64,000 bases of DNA from Neonectria sp. B-13 (GCA_002682825.1 NOKP01000006.1:682001-746000); one strand, 5' to 3'. Positions 46,451 through 59,820 are shown, numbered from the stretch's first letter. Notes: generated by a model from the letters alone, not told the origin. Numbers and translations: made by a program.

Positions 46451-48245
46451 TGCAAACTCTAGCTAACCAACATCACAACAACAGGCTAATAAAAGAAATG
46501 GAGTATATCGAGAGCGGTTGGTTGATTGGTTGGTTGGCAGGCAAAGAGTCCAGTCCATCCAACCCAGCGGCAGCCCATCTGTATGCTGCACGGATATATG
46601 CAAGTCCCAGTTCTAGTCCCAGTGGCACTGAAACTCGCTGTTACAGTTGCAGCTGGGAGTTGCAGAAAATGGGTTGGGCTGCTTCATGCCAGGGACAGAC
46701 GACATGGGTTATTGGTCAACACGACCACCCTTGAGCCACTGCAAGTTGCGAGCCCCTTGTCTGACAGCCACCCTTGCCCTCTGATCAGTGAGTCCTTTGT
46801 TGAGCCTCGTAAGAAGAAAAGCGACATGTGCGAGATGGAGGCACTTCTGCATGAGTTAGCGCGTGCCGTGCTGCTTGTTGCATCTGCGTTGCGACCTTGG
46901 TATCCGTCGTACACTTTGTCATCCTCTGTTCCATGCCACACCCCCCGAACTTCCATCCTTCCACCACACCCTCGAGCGGCTAACCGGTTGGACGCCATCA
47001 GCACCCAACAGCGCCATATATCACCGCAAATATAGCCTACCGCCCTCTCTGCCAGTCAGTCCTGCGAAGGAAAGGGAAAGATGTGAGTAAAATCCTGCGG
47101 GTGCGCGCGCACACGCATCGCTTTCCTGCAAGATTGGCCAGACATTCCATGCAAACTGCAACGCACATGCGGGAGGCGACAATGGCGTCACGGCCTTGCT
47201 GCATCCCATCTGAGCTGAATAAAAGAGGGACCCGTACATGAACGTACATCTGTAGCGTGTACCTTGCGTCGTTCTGGGCTTTGCAGAAGGGCAGCAAGAA
47301 AATGTTTCTGGTCTCGCCAAGCAAAAACAGCCCCCAGGCAAAGAGATTGCGTTGCAATGGGGGCGCAGTGGCAACACCATCATCAGCATGCCGCATTCAA
47401 TCATTGGCGGCACCCCTCCGGAGACTCGGATCGGCCTCGCTCTGCCGGCGCGGACGACGCTGTTTCGTGTTTCTAGAAGCACAGGACAAGACCAAAGCAC
47501 GGGGCAAGCCAGCCTTGGGCATTTCTTCCCTGCAGTGCCCGGACCACGTATCATTCATTCCTTTGCATCCGTATTACTGTCATAGGTCACTCCTAAGAAG
47601 ATCCGCCGGGGGGGGAGAGAAGGGGGCTAGACTCCTTGGACGATCCCCCTCCTCACGAATAACCCAACCCGAGTCTACTCCCACCCTCCAGAAACGAAGG
47701 GTAGAGAGCAAAAAGTCCAGCTGGGCAAGGTTGCCTCGGCCGCCGATCGTCGGCGTGTGATTCGCTACCGAGACGCTGGGGAAGCTCCAACGGCCAGCAA
47801 AGCGAGACATGGACAAGGAGCTAGTCTTGGAAACCCTGCGTTGCGGAACGCAGGTTGGTTGCTGGTTGACGAAATATGCGTGTTTTTGTTTTCTTGTGTG
47901 TTGTGTCTGTCTGTCTTGTCTGTATGGTTATGGTTGCCAGATTGCCGCTTGCTTGTGCATCGGCCCGCTGCTGTCTCGCCCAACGCCAATGTCTTGCAAG
48001 GGGGACGGGGGGCGGTTTTGCAAATAAATATCTAGAGGGCGGGTCGGCACGGGAGACGGCCGATTGCATCAGGTAGTTAGTTGGTGGGGGAGCTGGAAAC
48101 CCGAGGCCTTGCCTGGAGAGAAAGAGGGCGCTGAAGAAGAGTCGGGGTCGGCTTATCCTGCCAACCTGTTCCAGCCCAGACGTCGTGGATGACGAGTTCT
48201 TTGGTTTCCCTGTTCCCAGTAAGTTATGCAGTATTCGTATCCAAT

Positions 48246-48310
48246 CCTGTATCTTGTATTCGTAGTCCACACCGCGTTCCTGTATCCTGTATTCGTAACC
48301 CACGCCATGT
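48246..48310. repeat. Imperfect 33-bp tandem duplication
   Basis: Two adjacent units (48246-48278 and 48279-48310), each built as CCTGTATC, TTGTATTCGTA or CTGTATTCGTA, then a CCAC-containing end. Related fragments (GTATTCGTATCC before, TGTAGTATTCC after) suggest more decayed units on both sides. Confidence 0.75.
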
Positions 48311-51303
48311 AGTATTCCCCATCCTGCATCCCACATCATGTATGCCGCATACACATCCACATCCACATCCGTCCACTCCAACCGGCACTGCGTCGACGTT
48401 TCTTCTTCATCCACCAGGGATCTTTCTACTTTGCATGTCAGTCGCAGCGCCACAGCAAATGCCCCTTGCACGGCCAACTCCCGATGCGGCATAGAGCGCC
48501 CTGGCCTTCGCCAATCACGGGCCGCAGTAAGTCCGGCTCAGCTGAGCCCTTCCCGAGCTCTCCCACCTTCAGGTTGTCTCGCACGCGCACTCGCACCCAC
48601 CCCCGACACGCCACCGCGCTCCACGCTCCCACGTCGCGAGTCGCCCGTCGCGGGTTTGCCAGTCAAACCACTTTGGCCCAGTGCCAAAAGGCTAGCGTTC
48701 ATCATCGTGTCTCTGGCCCCGGCAGTTCCATGGCAGGTGAGCAAGCCCAGGGGAGGGCTCTCTTGCAGGCGCTCTGCCAGGCACTTCCCGGTTTGGCGCT
48801 GTGTCACTGTTTGTCATCGAGTCCTACGCTGCCTCATCGGCCATGTCATCGGCATCCCGCAATTGGAATTGGACTTGCAATCGCAGTCAATGTCAGTCGA
48901 TGGCAATGTCCACATATGCGATGACATACACAATGGTAAACTCACGAAGATGGTGACTCCTTGCTGGGCTGATTCCCTATCGAACCAGATCCATTTATCG
49001 GGACCTCACCTCCGCCGCGAGCCAGCATCCGTTGTCTGTGCTGTGCATCATCTTGATCTCGGACCGTCCGGGTCATTAAACTTATAGACCGACAGATACG
49101 GCAAGACCAACAAAACCAAAATGCAAGTCCGGGGAGGCCAGACCACACTGGGGCCCAGGAGCAAAGGCCCAAGAGCAGGTCTTTGATGAAACACCTACGC
49201 GGACGCATTCATCGGACACTCCAGATGCCATGTTCCTCCACGGCTGCCCCGAGCTTCTTGGACTAGACTCCAGACTCGACTCCCGACTCCAGATGGAAGG
49301 CCCAAATGGAAAGCTCAGCTGGCTTCCGCAACGCAAAACAAGAAAAAAACTTGGAATTAGTGAATGTCACCCACTCCCCGCTTCCGGAACTCCCCAGGCC
49401 AGGGCCTCAAGTCCCAAATGCCCCAAGCGTCTCCAAGCCTGGCTGGCTGAACAAGGACCAGAACTGAGAAGAAAGCTTCAAGCCGGCAACGGTTCGTGTG
49501 TACTACGTACTTCGTGCTACGTTCTTATTCCCAGCGTAGACAGGGGATACAGGGCGGGTCTTCGTCCCACGACACTCACTTTTCGCCTCGCTGGATCACT
49601 GTCGGTATTCATCCTGGTACCAAGGTACACCGCTCTCACCTCACTCTGTCATCGTGCCTCGTCTCATCTCGACTCATCTGGACTCATCCCGTCTCTCGTC
49701 CGCTCTTCTGCCTCGCCCGCCCGGCCCAACGTCATCTCAGTCGATCCTGTGGGTGGTAGACCACTGTTCAAAGTCACAAGGCCGCGGCCAAGGCCTGGGA
49801 AAGCACCGACGTCTCGGGCCTAGCCTTGAAGGTGAGAGCTTGAGCAGCAAAACCCGGAGAGGCTCAGAGGCTTTGGCTTTGTCCGATGGGTCCCTCATGC
49901 TTGTTCCCATCCTGTCCACAGACGCGGCCCCATCCCCGCCGACGCCCTAGCCAATGGTCGCCCTGAAACTAGCCCTGTCTACGAACAAGCTCAACAAGGG
50001 TCTCTCGCCCATGGCGTCGCTAGAGTAGGGCTCACCTCAGCTGAAAGGCTCGCTGCTAGCTGTTGCTCTGGCGTCACTCCCCTCACTAGGTCAGGCTGGG
50101 CCCGGGAACCCCTCGCCCTTCTGCAGAGGATGCCTCGCCTGCCGGGGCTCGAAGCAGATTGCAGTGCGATCGTGGGGCGCTCGGCCAGGGACGCTCGCCA
50201 TCCACGGCACCCTCTGCAGTGCCTCTGACGCTTCCTGTCGACGTCCCGGGCTGAAAACAGGGGTCCCGATCTTGTCCCAGTTGCCGCAAGTCGCAACGTC
50301 GCACACCAACCCGAGCAGCGTCAGAGCCAGATGGCCTACCAAGTACGAACCAGAAACACACACCCCCTTCGGGCGTCCTGTCCAGTGTCCAGCGTCCAGA
50401 GTCCAGAGCAAGCACTTTTGCCCACGCCCATCTAACCCCAATTCGCGGATTCATTCGATTCCACGGATGTTCATCCCGCCAGCATTTCACTTTGGGTTGG
50501 GTTGGCGACGCCGTCCACTTATGCCCTCCACATTGTACGGATGTACTTCGTACCAACTGCCAAGTTGTTCCATTCGGTCCTCGTCTTCGTCCAGCTGCAC
50601 TTGCACTGCCCTCGCCTTCGCAGCCCACACACACTGCTTTCCCTTCCTTGCTCTTCCACGCCCTGTCCCGTCCAACTGTACCATTTCGGCCTGCGTGTCG
50701 CGATGGATGTTTCGTCCCCCTGCTGACAGTTCGAGGGCTTCCGGCATCATACGGCACTGGGGGACCTTCCCAACCGTGGCCCATATGCGTATGTGACGCG
50801 AATCACCACAGTCTGACTGCATGGGCCATGGGATCCTGTCCTAGTCTTGCTCCTAGGAATACGGCCATGGCCATGAGCATGGGCCACCGACGTCCCATGT
50901 CATTCATCAGAGTCGGCCAATGTCGAACCCTGGTATTCCGTGCCCCAATCCATCCTTCCCAACTCCACCCTCGGGCCTTCCTTGCGAAAGCCACTCCTAA
51001 AAGCCAAACGTCCTGGAGTGAGTGCAACTGTGCAAGCCGCCGTCAAGCCCACATCCGGAGCCGAAGCCACAGCTGCCCTCGATTGGCGGGCCCCGAAAGG
51101 AGAAGCCCGCCCTTTCTCTCCTCCGCGATCAGTCCAACCTGACCGAACGGGCTGGCGAAGGGTGTGGATGGGGGGGTGTCTTGTTATCCTCAAATTCGCC
51201 CCGGATGTCCATCTAGCGATGCCCTACGCTTGGCTCGATACATGCCGTGCTCCTGGTCTCAACATCCGATGCTTCTCAACCTACATTCGGTTTGCTATAG
51301 CCA

Positions 51304-51309
51304 TATAAG
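51304..51309 (+). promoter_or_regulatory. TATA-like element upstream of the membrane-protein gene
   Basis: TATAAG at 51304-51309 precedes a pyrimidine-rich stretch. If used, it would give a leader of about 640 nt with at least two upstream ATGs (51617 and 51831; the latter is in frame with the gene). Confidence 0.3.
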
Positions 51310-51986
51310 CTCTGCGCCCCCGACCCAGTTCTCTACTCTTATCAGACCTTGCCCTGGCTCTCTGAACATCTCGTCACTCATCCCGTCGTCTACTTGAATC
51401 CCAATTCATCACCATAAAGCATTCAGTCTTGATCATTGATGCTCGAGAAAGGATCCTCACCGAGCCAATTCCTTCGCCACCAAAACTCACCCTGCCTCCG
51501 GTCCCCGTAACCCAATCTGACGGATACTCTTTCTGATGTAAGTCGGACTCCGCCGGCCAAGACGCCTGCCTATCACATCGATCACCCCTGGGAGCTTCGT
51601 CGCGGACATTTCCTCTTTGAAGCGATCCGTTCTCGCCTCCCTCGACCAGCAGAGTCATTGGACTATATCATTTGGAAAGACGGTCGCTCACCACTCTGCT
51701 CTCAGCTTATTACCGGCGGCTCTGACATCACCATCAACGACGTCCACAATCGTCATTCTCCAGCTGTCTGAGACGACGCCATCTCAGGTCCCCGCCAACC
51801 CTGTCAACTGTTCAGCCCAGCCCAGCCTTCTTGACCTTCCTGGCTCCGCCCTACCATACGAGGATCTTGTCGCGGAGGGCAGGCATCACCCCAGAAGTAC
51901 CGTCTGACCGCAGAAGTATAGTGACCTCAGGCGGCCCCGCTGACGGCGCCAATTTGAGTTTCCCACGACCAGTACCAGTCGCAATC

Positions 51987-52925
51987 ATGCCTGTAACAAA
52001 TCGAGGCGGCGTGGTGCAACTTACACCCGTCACCACCTCGACGACAGCAACTCGCGACTACTTCAGCTCGCTGCCGCCCGCGCTGGCGACGCTTCAGACA
52101 GGTCTAGCCATATTTGCCCTTTTCGTCATCGCCCGTTACTGCGCAGCTCGCCTGTACATATGGTTGCGACGGCTTCGCGGCGCTGACAGGCCGATTCCCA
52201 CTAGGACCTCCATCCTGCCCCATCACCACTATCAGCCGCAAAACCCGAGACCTGTCTGGGCAATGGACGAGAAGGACCGCACGCCCATGGTCCTGCGCGC
52301 GGAGGAAAACGTCGATGTCGAGGCCTTCAGAGACGAGAAGCCAACGGGCAAGAAGTTGGCCATCGACCCGAACTGGACCGGAACAGCCATCGGTGGCGGC
52401 GATTCCTTGCCCAGGCCACTCATGTCGCGGCCGCCTCCTGCACCGCCCCTGACGCCTCCTGAGCTGAGCACCGCCGTCTTCACGTTTGAAGCCCGGCCGC
52501 GGCCTGGTGACAGCTTCATGCGCCAGCCCAACCCTGACTACATGTCATCGACCACGAGTTCTGTGCTGCCCTCCAGCGCGTCATCGCCCGCCATCCCGCG
52601 CCGGCGCTCTTACAACAAGACGCTGCCCATTGGCATCCCCATTCCTCAGACGTCGCCCGGGGCATCGGATCCTGCCGATCTTACTTTTTCGCCCAGCTCA
52701 TACCCACCCACAAGCCCGTTGCTGCCACCGGCCCCACCAGGCGCAGGGGCCATGGAGATCGACGTCAAGGGAGAGATCATTGGGGTTCTCGACGGCGGAG
52801 GTGCCGGCTGGACGAGACACACTCGGGTCTACGGCGGCGGCGTTTGCCTCGCATGTGAGGCTTCTGGTGGCAACCACGGCGGCGGATTCTACGGGGCTAC
52901 GGTACGGCCCGAGGAGATGCGATGA
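51987..52925 (+). CDS. Single-pass membrane protein of unknown function
   Basis: Single exon, 312 aa from ATG 51987; the frame is open upstream to 51831, but that part reads like leader sequence. One clear membrane span lies at about 36-60 (QTGLAIFALFVIARYCAARL), followed at once by basic residues RRLRG, so the long C-terminal part is probably cytosolic. That part is rich in Pro, Ser and Ala (about 140-270) and probably disordered. The last 50 residues are Gly-rich and look folded and conserved, with IDVKGEIIGVLDGGGAGW, TRHTRVYGGGVCLAC and a final RPEEMR. I recall similar ends in uncharacterised Sordariomycete proteins but cannot name a family. It stands alone between two gene-poor regions. 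Confidence 0.72.
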   Translation: MPVTNRGGVVQLTPVTTSTTATRDYFSSLPPALATLQTGLAIFALFVIARYCAARLYIWLRRLRGADRPIPTRTSILPHHHYQPQNPRPVWAMDEKDRTPMVLRAEENVDVEAFRDEKPTGKKLAIDPNWTGTAIGGGDSLPRPLMSRPPPAPPLTPPELSTAVFTFEARPRPGDSFMRQPNPDYMSSTTSSVLPSSASSPAIPRRRSYNKTLPIGIPIPQTSPGASDPADLTFSPSSYPPTSPLLPPAPPGAGAMEIDVKGEIIGVLDGGGAGWTRHTRVYGGGVCLACEASGGNHGGGFYGATVRPEEMR

Positions 52926-53450
52926 AGCAAGGCGAGAGGGCGAGAGGATCCGGATGTACACCGGCCACATGCTGGCCGGTTGATTCGGATCGGGGGAAAA
53001 GTGATACAGGGCTCGGTAGTCATGGGTTTGCATCGGGGTCCAGGCGGCAGGACCATGTATGACGTTCTGATGTCACGAGAAGGGGGACGCATTTATACGG
53101 GGAGCACACGGGGGCTTGTCTTCGTTTGTTCTTGGGCTGTGGTCATTGTTTTCAACCGGGGTTTCCTTGCTTTTTTCCTATCATTTCACTGTTTACTTTA
53201 TGTCTTCCGATACATAATACCCCTGGGTTTGGACCATGGTTAGCTACGAGGCTACGCGGAAGTATGGGGATCGAAGCACGGGAAGTGCAGGTGTATGTCA
53301 TGTCATATCTACTGCACATATTTTGTCGAGGTCTCGACTTATGATGATACGATGATTCTTACCTCATTCCGGTTTGCCCTTGTGCCAGGTGGTCGGTTGA
53401 TCCAATCCGAGCCATGTGAGTGAGACATTTAAGACAAAGGCCAAAGTTCC

Positions 53451-53480
53451 AGGCTTGTGAAGGCTTGTGAAGGCTTGTGG
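53451..53480. repeat. 10-bp tandem repeat, three copies
   Basis: AGGCTTGTGA twice, then AGGCTTGTGG, in direct succession. Confidence 0.85.
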
Positions 53481-54365
53481 AGTGGCTAAGGGCCGAGTTC
53501 TGAGTGTTGTTCTGGGGTGAGGCGGGACAAGCTAGGGTTTGACCATGTCTGGCTTGATGGGATGTTCGATTTCTCGCAACTTGGGCAGGACTTTGGTCTT
53601 CCTCGGTCTATAGTCCGAGGCTACGGCGGCGGCTTTCCACTTTTCTTTTCTTTTGTTCTTGCTTGACCTCGCAAGGCTCGCGTCAGCCCTACTGGATCTC
53701 CACCAGACAGCCGCGCGCCCAGCCCCCTACCTTGCAAGTGCTTATCACAAGGTCATCTTGCGGCAGCCTTACAAAAGGATGGTAGCCGAGACGGAACCGG
53801 AAACAAGCTTAGTCTCGATATATGCACGACAGTTGGAAATGGCCGGGTGAAACAGAAGCTGCTTTTTCGGGGTGCTTTTTCCCCCATCCCCAGGCGTCCC
53901 GTCCCGGCTTGGCTTGCTTTGAGACACATGTGGGCGAGTTATATGCAGTCTAAGCCGGGAAATGTCAGGCCGACTCTGACACCTTCTGCCCCGACACATG
54001 ACACACGCAATCCTCAAGCGAACGCCCTCGAACAGACTTGCTATCAGGGTTCCGCGGGCGAGTCTCTTTAAATAGAGCAGGTGTCGAAGAGGGCAGAGCG
54101 TGGAGGGAACATCGGTCAGCCCACGGAAACGACCTGATTGCAGGCTCAGCAACAGGGCTACGAGGAGGGCAGGATTTAGGGTTATTACGTGAGACGGCGG
54201 GAGGAGGGGTAAAGGGACGCATACGACGGGGTCTGGGCGGCCGATGGGGGGGGGGAGAGCATGGGAGGGAGGGTGTCACGGGTGGTGGTGGTTGGGTGCG
54301 TTGGCAGGGCGTTCTGATGGTGAGGGGAACGGCCGGCGGTCATGGGGTTTGGTTTTCGAGGAGCG

Positions 54366-54388
54366 AGAGAGAGAGAGAGAGAGAGAGA
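54366..54388. repeat. (GA)n microsatellite
   Basis: An uninterrupted GA dinucleotide run of about 11 units, followed 30-50 bp later by GATGGC/GATGGT hexamer repeats (about 54413-54440). Confidence 0.9.
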
Positions 54389-56469
54389 ACTGGAGTTTGT
54401 GAGTTTGTGAGTGATGGCGATGGTGATGGCGACGGTGATGGACCACCAGGCATTCCGGGTACAGCTTGGCCACGGCTGAACTCGGATCACATCACACACA
54501 CACACCCTGCTCGCAACTCCATCATCACGCCCTAGGCCCAGCGAGGACGTTCTACGGGGTGGTCTGACCGCGGTGGGTTTGCCAGTTGGCAACACAGCAA
54601 GTGGGAAGTGCGGTGGTGGCACTCAAACCGCCGCGGGCCGTCGTCATGAGAAGAGGGGGGGAGGGGACTTTTGTCAACAACGCGAGTCTGCCATGTCCTC
54701 GTGCAGGAACAGGACTTGGCCGCCATTGGGGAGAGTAGTTGAGGTCTCGTGGAGGTGTGTCTTATACTCGATGGCTGTTACAGTTCGGACTTTGGGGTCA
54801 GGTCCTGCTTGATTCGGGACTTTGTTGGAGAGAGACGTCTGTCTACTCGACTTTGGACCTTCTCGTCCCCTTGTCCCGCGGAATAGCTGGCTGGCTGGCT
54901 CACTACGCGGCTCGTGCAACGGAAAGCTAGGAGCCCGTTTTGTGTGGAGTGCATGTCCTAGCCCGTTGGTGGCTTGCAGGATGGATATCGTATGTATATC
55001 TTGGCCAGCGGGGGCAGTGACACTCCGAACGTGGCTAACGGGCTACCTGTGACGGGTATGTATGCAGGAGCAATACTTGCTTTTTGCTGCTTGTGCAGAA
55101 CTGTAGAAGCCCGGATGGAAGCGTTTTACACGTGCGTGCTTGGGCCAGTAAACGTTGTTCCAGGCCGTTGTCCAATTGACTGCAGCTCTTCTCTGCTAGG
55201 TAACCTAGACGTATCGTGTACATCACTTTTCCTGGTTGGGATTGCTAGCTGGTGAAAGGCTGGCAAACCATCGATGAGTAAGTACTGTTGACGGGTGTTG
55301 TCGAAGACTTCACATGTAAAAAAGCTAGTCGCGCACACTCCAGAGGAGTTAAGAAACCTGTCTCTACATCCCAGAAAGCCTCTAATGATTATAATCCGAG
55401 CATCCCCTCGGGCTTTCTCCTAACTGGTCCAAACGAATTCTGTAGTACCTGGATTCGAAACATACATATGTGCTCCTCGACATGTGGTCGACTGATATTG
55501 GCGTTGAGCTCCAGGGTAAGTCACAAGCGATGAGACTTCACAGCACCAATGCTAGATGGATGGATATATGCAGAAACCTACTAGAATGACCCTATGTATT
55601 GATCACAGGAGTCAGATAGAGTCATTAAGTCGTTCAATTGGGTCGGGTGCCATATTGGCACGGAGTCCTGGTAACCTGCAGCGTGCGATGGTTGCTCGAC
55701 GGGGGCCGGAACTATCACCATGCAGCTCAACACGAACCGAGAGCCCAGTTTGCGAGGTCACTAAATAGTATGTACAGGGTGTTGAAAGCACTGGAAAACT
55801 TTCTTAGGGCTAAGAGTTATATATGGGTTACAGCAGTGAGGCGTATACCAGCAAGACATATAATTGTCAGGAAGTTGTTCAGAGCATATTCGCACGACAT
55901 ATACTTTACAAGACTCGGCTCCACCGCAGTAACAGCAAAAGAAGTAGCTCACTCACGAGTATCGCTATAATCTCCAACAATGGCAGCCAAGCCTGGATCT
56001 CAATGGCTCAGTTGGGGATGGATGACTTCAAACGCCTACCTACTTAGTGAGGGCGCGCTGGCAAGCTTGGTAGCGCATGGACAAACAAGTAATACGGAAG
56101 CATCTTATTTAAATACATGGCCCAGAGGTCGTCATAGGAGCGTGCAGCTGAGTTGGAAGCATTGGAAGCTAATCACTCTATCCCTGGCCAGGCTTGGTGT
56201 GGCCAGGAATGCACTTTGATAGCAATGTCTGGTTTCTAAACTTACTTTATAGACATGGCGTTGGCTCGCAATATTGGGCCCACCAAGGATATACCGTCTT
56301 TCAGCATTGCATTCCTCTGACCATGGTCCTCGGGGGAAGGCAGAACAGCGGGAAGATCCATCCGTCGCCGAAGCTGCCATGGAGCCGAACCGGTTGTGTA
56401 GTTGAATCTGCCGCGTCTCCCTGGTTCTCCTCCAAGCTCAGAACGAGACTGCCATAATAAGGTCTCTAG

Positions 56470-56760
56470 GCATTTTAGAAAGTCAGGACGTCCGTAGATG
56501 TCAAGACCAAATTGGCACATAACAGTCTAGTCGGTGGTGGCTGAGACAGGATGCCGTCTAAGCCGACATGGGAGACTAGGCCAGGCACTGCATACCTCCA
56601 TCGATGCCGGACCACCAAAAAGGCTTCTCGATGCTCTAGAAAGTCTGCATGCCCACATATATAAAGCCCAAGTGGACGCTGAACGATGTTGGCTTAGACC
56701 AGAAGCCGTTCAGGCCGACGCAACAGACTAGACCAGGCACCGCATGTCCTCCACCGGGGC
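56470..56760. repeat. Decayed tandem duplication, about 155-160 bp unit
   Basis: Two diverged copies in direct orientation. TAGAAAGTC occurs at 56476 and 56637. GACTAGGCCAGGCACTGCAT (near 56574) pairs with GACTAGACCAGGCACCGCAT (near 56727). On the minus strand the two copies can be aligned as short protein-like blocks (AVPGLV, GLNGF versus GLDGI), but each has stops and small indels, so no intact gene is present. Confidence 0.65.
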
Positions 56761-59700
56761 TCAAGCAAGACAGCGCGTACCATGACTCAAAACATTCCAG
56801 CTCGAACCCAGGGACATGGTTCAGACCCGTTCCAGAACCGGTTCCTGCGCAGAGGCTAGGCCCGATTATCATGGTATATGGTTCGTGAGCATATCACTCC
56901 TGGACGATCACCCGCAACGCCATCCAGGATTGTCGCTCCACCAGGGGAAATGGGCAAACATCAAATCTCACACGGCCGTCTCAAACCTCGGCCGCCTGCC
57001 ACCTTTCAACTCTGCAACTCCGCCGCGGAGCGTGCTAGCATTTCACGTGGTGAGACGAAGGCCGTCTCGGCGATTCATGCCGCGGCTTCGGCTGGCATGT
57101 GGGGGCGTTAAGGCTGGCGCCACGGTAACCGACAAGATGCGGGGAGGGCAAGCGGTGGCTTTTCGAGTCATAAGAGACAGATACAGCGGTGTAGGTAGGT
57201 AGTTTGGAGGGTTGCGCGGTGGTATAGCAGTATCCCTTGCTTCAAGTTGGTCGCAGTGAGGCATGATGATGCTGAGACACTTCAGAAGACTTGAGACGAA
57301 GCGGAAGCACAGACGCGCAAGTTTGGGTCGGGGTTTGCCGAGCAGGGTTGGATTCCTTGGGCATGGGCGAACCCCGTCTACGGATATCCTCCCGGGAACT
57401 GCTCCCGGCCTGACCATGAGTGCTGGGTACTACGTACGACGGGGTACGTAGGCACAGTTTGTTGACAGTGGATGGAGACGCGAGCTGGGCCTGGACTCGG
57501 CGCTTGCCACTAGCAGCAGCATGGCACAGCACATGGCGCCGTCTTGAAGCGACATTGGGGAAGAAGCAAACACCTCTTGTTTTCCTTCTTGGTGGCGATT
57601 CCGGCGGCACGGCGATTGGGGCCCGCAACGGAGAGGCCGCAGCGGAGCAAGCGCCGGCGGTGCCTCTCAGATCTGCGCAGTTTGGCGCCCGTTAGAATGG
57701 GGTTGCGTTGCGTCTAACGTTAGGCGCTCCGGTGATAGGACGAGAAGCGTGCGTGCCGGGGATACTGTACGGGGTCGAGAGGAGCTGTTGGTTGCTTGCG
57801 CGCGGGAAGGGCGCATGTTTTTCGTTAGACGCGTTGCTGCGAGAGGATGAAAGCGTCTGTCGAGCTGTGATGCGCCGTGCTGTATGTAACCATGCAGGGA
57901 AGTGGAGGGTTTGGCGCCGTGGTTGAATGGTGAGTGGTGAGGTGCGAGTTTGGAGTTGCAGTTGCAGTTGGAGTTGTGGGTGGTCAGTGTAACATTGAAA
58001 CGAGTGCGAATTGCGGCGCCATACATACTTGGCACTGATAGCGCAGGGGAAATGAAGCAGAGGGAAGTGCTCAAGACTGAATCTAACTCCGACTTCGACT
58101 CCAACTCCAATGCGGCTGCGTGCCGTGGACGACCGGGAAAGGCTTGGTCGCACAAGTTCAATCGTCCCGGCTAGGCAAACAAGGTCCGGTGTGAATTAAT
58201 TAACCATCAATCAAACGAAGGCAATGCAGGTCACCGATGGGCGATGGGGTCCCATCCGGCCCTGTCACATTTGCTGATTCGATTCTCATGCCCGATTCCG
58301 TTCCCAGGAGACACGAGACATGGGCAGCATTTCGAGACGACCCCCGTGAAGGTGTGGATAGTTCAGGGGGCGCCCGCTTGGGAACCCTGGCGTGGCTGAG
58401 TGAGAGTTGTGCCCGCCCAGGCCCGGGTTTCGCGTCTGGACATGACGACGAACAAAGACGATTGTTTTCTGATCCATGCTCGAGACCAAATTGCTCTCCA
58501 TGCCGTTCTTCGTGTGCGCTACCTGGGCGCGGGCAAGCGAGCGAGCTGGGGAGGCCCATATCTCATGGATGGTCTGTGAGGCCTCGTCATGTCCGTGTCC
58601 CGCCCGGACAGAGCACGCGTGCTTGTGTTTCGTTTCGTCTTGTTAGACGGGGGCCCCGATCCCTCCCTCCCTCCCTCGATCTATCCATCGCATCCTGACC
58701 CAAACCCCCATTTCTCGCGCCCGACGCAGTGACACGCCCGGCGAACCCCTTAAGATGGGGAACGCAGAGAACAAGCAGAGCCCAGAGGACACTCAGGTGA
58801 GGCCATGAGACAACGATGGCGGGAGGACGAGGCCCCTTCTGCGGCACGTGTTGAGATGGACTAGCAAGGGGGCTGCTGAGAAGAGGACAGGGGGCGGACA
58901 TGGGAGGGCAAGGAAGACCGCCGTCATGAAACATCTAGGACGTGGGGAAAATACGAAAGAAGGGGTGTCGTCCTGACCTTGTGCTTTGCCTGGGTAATTA
59001 GCCCTGGTCAGCAACGCCTCGATTCATCGCCTTGCCCTGCTGTGTCGCAGGGCCTACCCAAGTCCTGCCCAGGCCCTGCCCGAGAATCTGGCCTGCTTCT
59101 GGCCGTCTTGTGTCTTTGCGATGGAGTTGACCAGGCCGGCCCAGCCTTCAGCAAGTTAGGATCGCTTCTGGAGTACCGAGTACGGCAACGAAGCGGGAGC
59201 CAGCCGAGAAGAGATGATCCGGGCTGAGCTGGAACGGGATGGTCCGTTCCCCGAGATTCAGGTGCCTCCCATGCGAAAGCTTGGAAACTGGCGCCGTACG
59301 TAGGCAGAGCCTAGTAAGTGGTGTGTGTGGTGTGGCATCCTTGACCGCCGCCGAGATTATTCACTGTAAGACGGCCATAGTACGAAGTATAGTTGGATTA
59401 GCCTTTGATGAGTGGTGTTGTTTCTCACGAGAATGCGCTCTGGCCCTCTGATGCAAAGGGATCGGAGAAGCCATATCGACTCCTAGTGAGATGGGCGGGC
59501 GAGGTTATTCTTAGCTAGAGGCAGAGATAATAAGGACAACGCCTAAAGACGCCTAGCCAAACAGCCCGCCTGTGACTGTCATTCGCCCTGGGAGCGCTCG
59601 ACGTGCAGCCTGCAGGTCGCATGGGACATGGGAAAAAGCAAACACTGCAGCACTACAAGCGCCACCAGCACTCGCCGTCACGCTTCCACAGCGGCCAAGC

Positions 59701-59783
59701 CGGAGAGGTGATGGCCGAGATAGGGAAGATATCGGGAGCCATGACCTCGGCCGCAGCAGGGGACGGGATTCGTCGAGGTATTC

Positions 59784-59820
59784 TTCTGTCTCTGTCTCTG
59801 TCTCTGTCACTGTCGCTGTC
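59784..59820. repeat. (TCTGTC)n microsatellite
   Basis: Hexamer repeat of TCTGTC type with interruptions (CACTGTCGCTGTC) at the right end. Confidence 0.85.

Larger units (their letters stand above)
43921..51986. other. 8 kb gene-poor region
   Basis: No gene is recognised. A poly-A run near 44095 probably lies in the 3' flank of the MBF gene. GC-rich sequence produces many overlapping ORFs on both strands (for example 48338-49087 plus, 50086-50784 minus, 50492-51142 plus), none with recognisable motifs. Tandem repeats are listed separately. The last 0.6 kb looks like the pyrimidine-rich leader of the membrane-protein gene. Confidence 0.5.

Noticed and set aside
48338..49087. 249-codon plus-strand ORF as a possible orphan gene
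   Set aside because: Ser/Arg/Pro-rich throughout with no recognisable element, overlapped by ORFs in other frames of the same GC-rich DNA.
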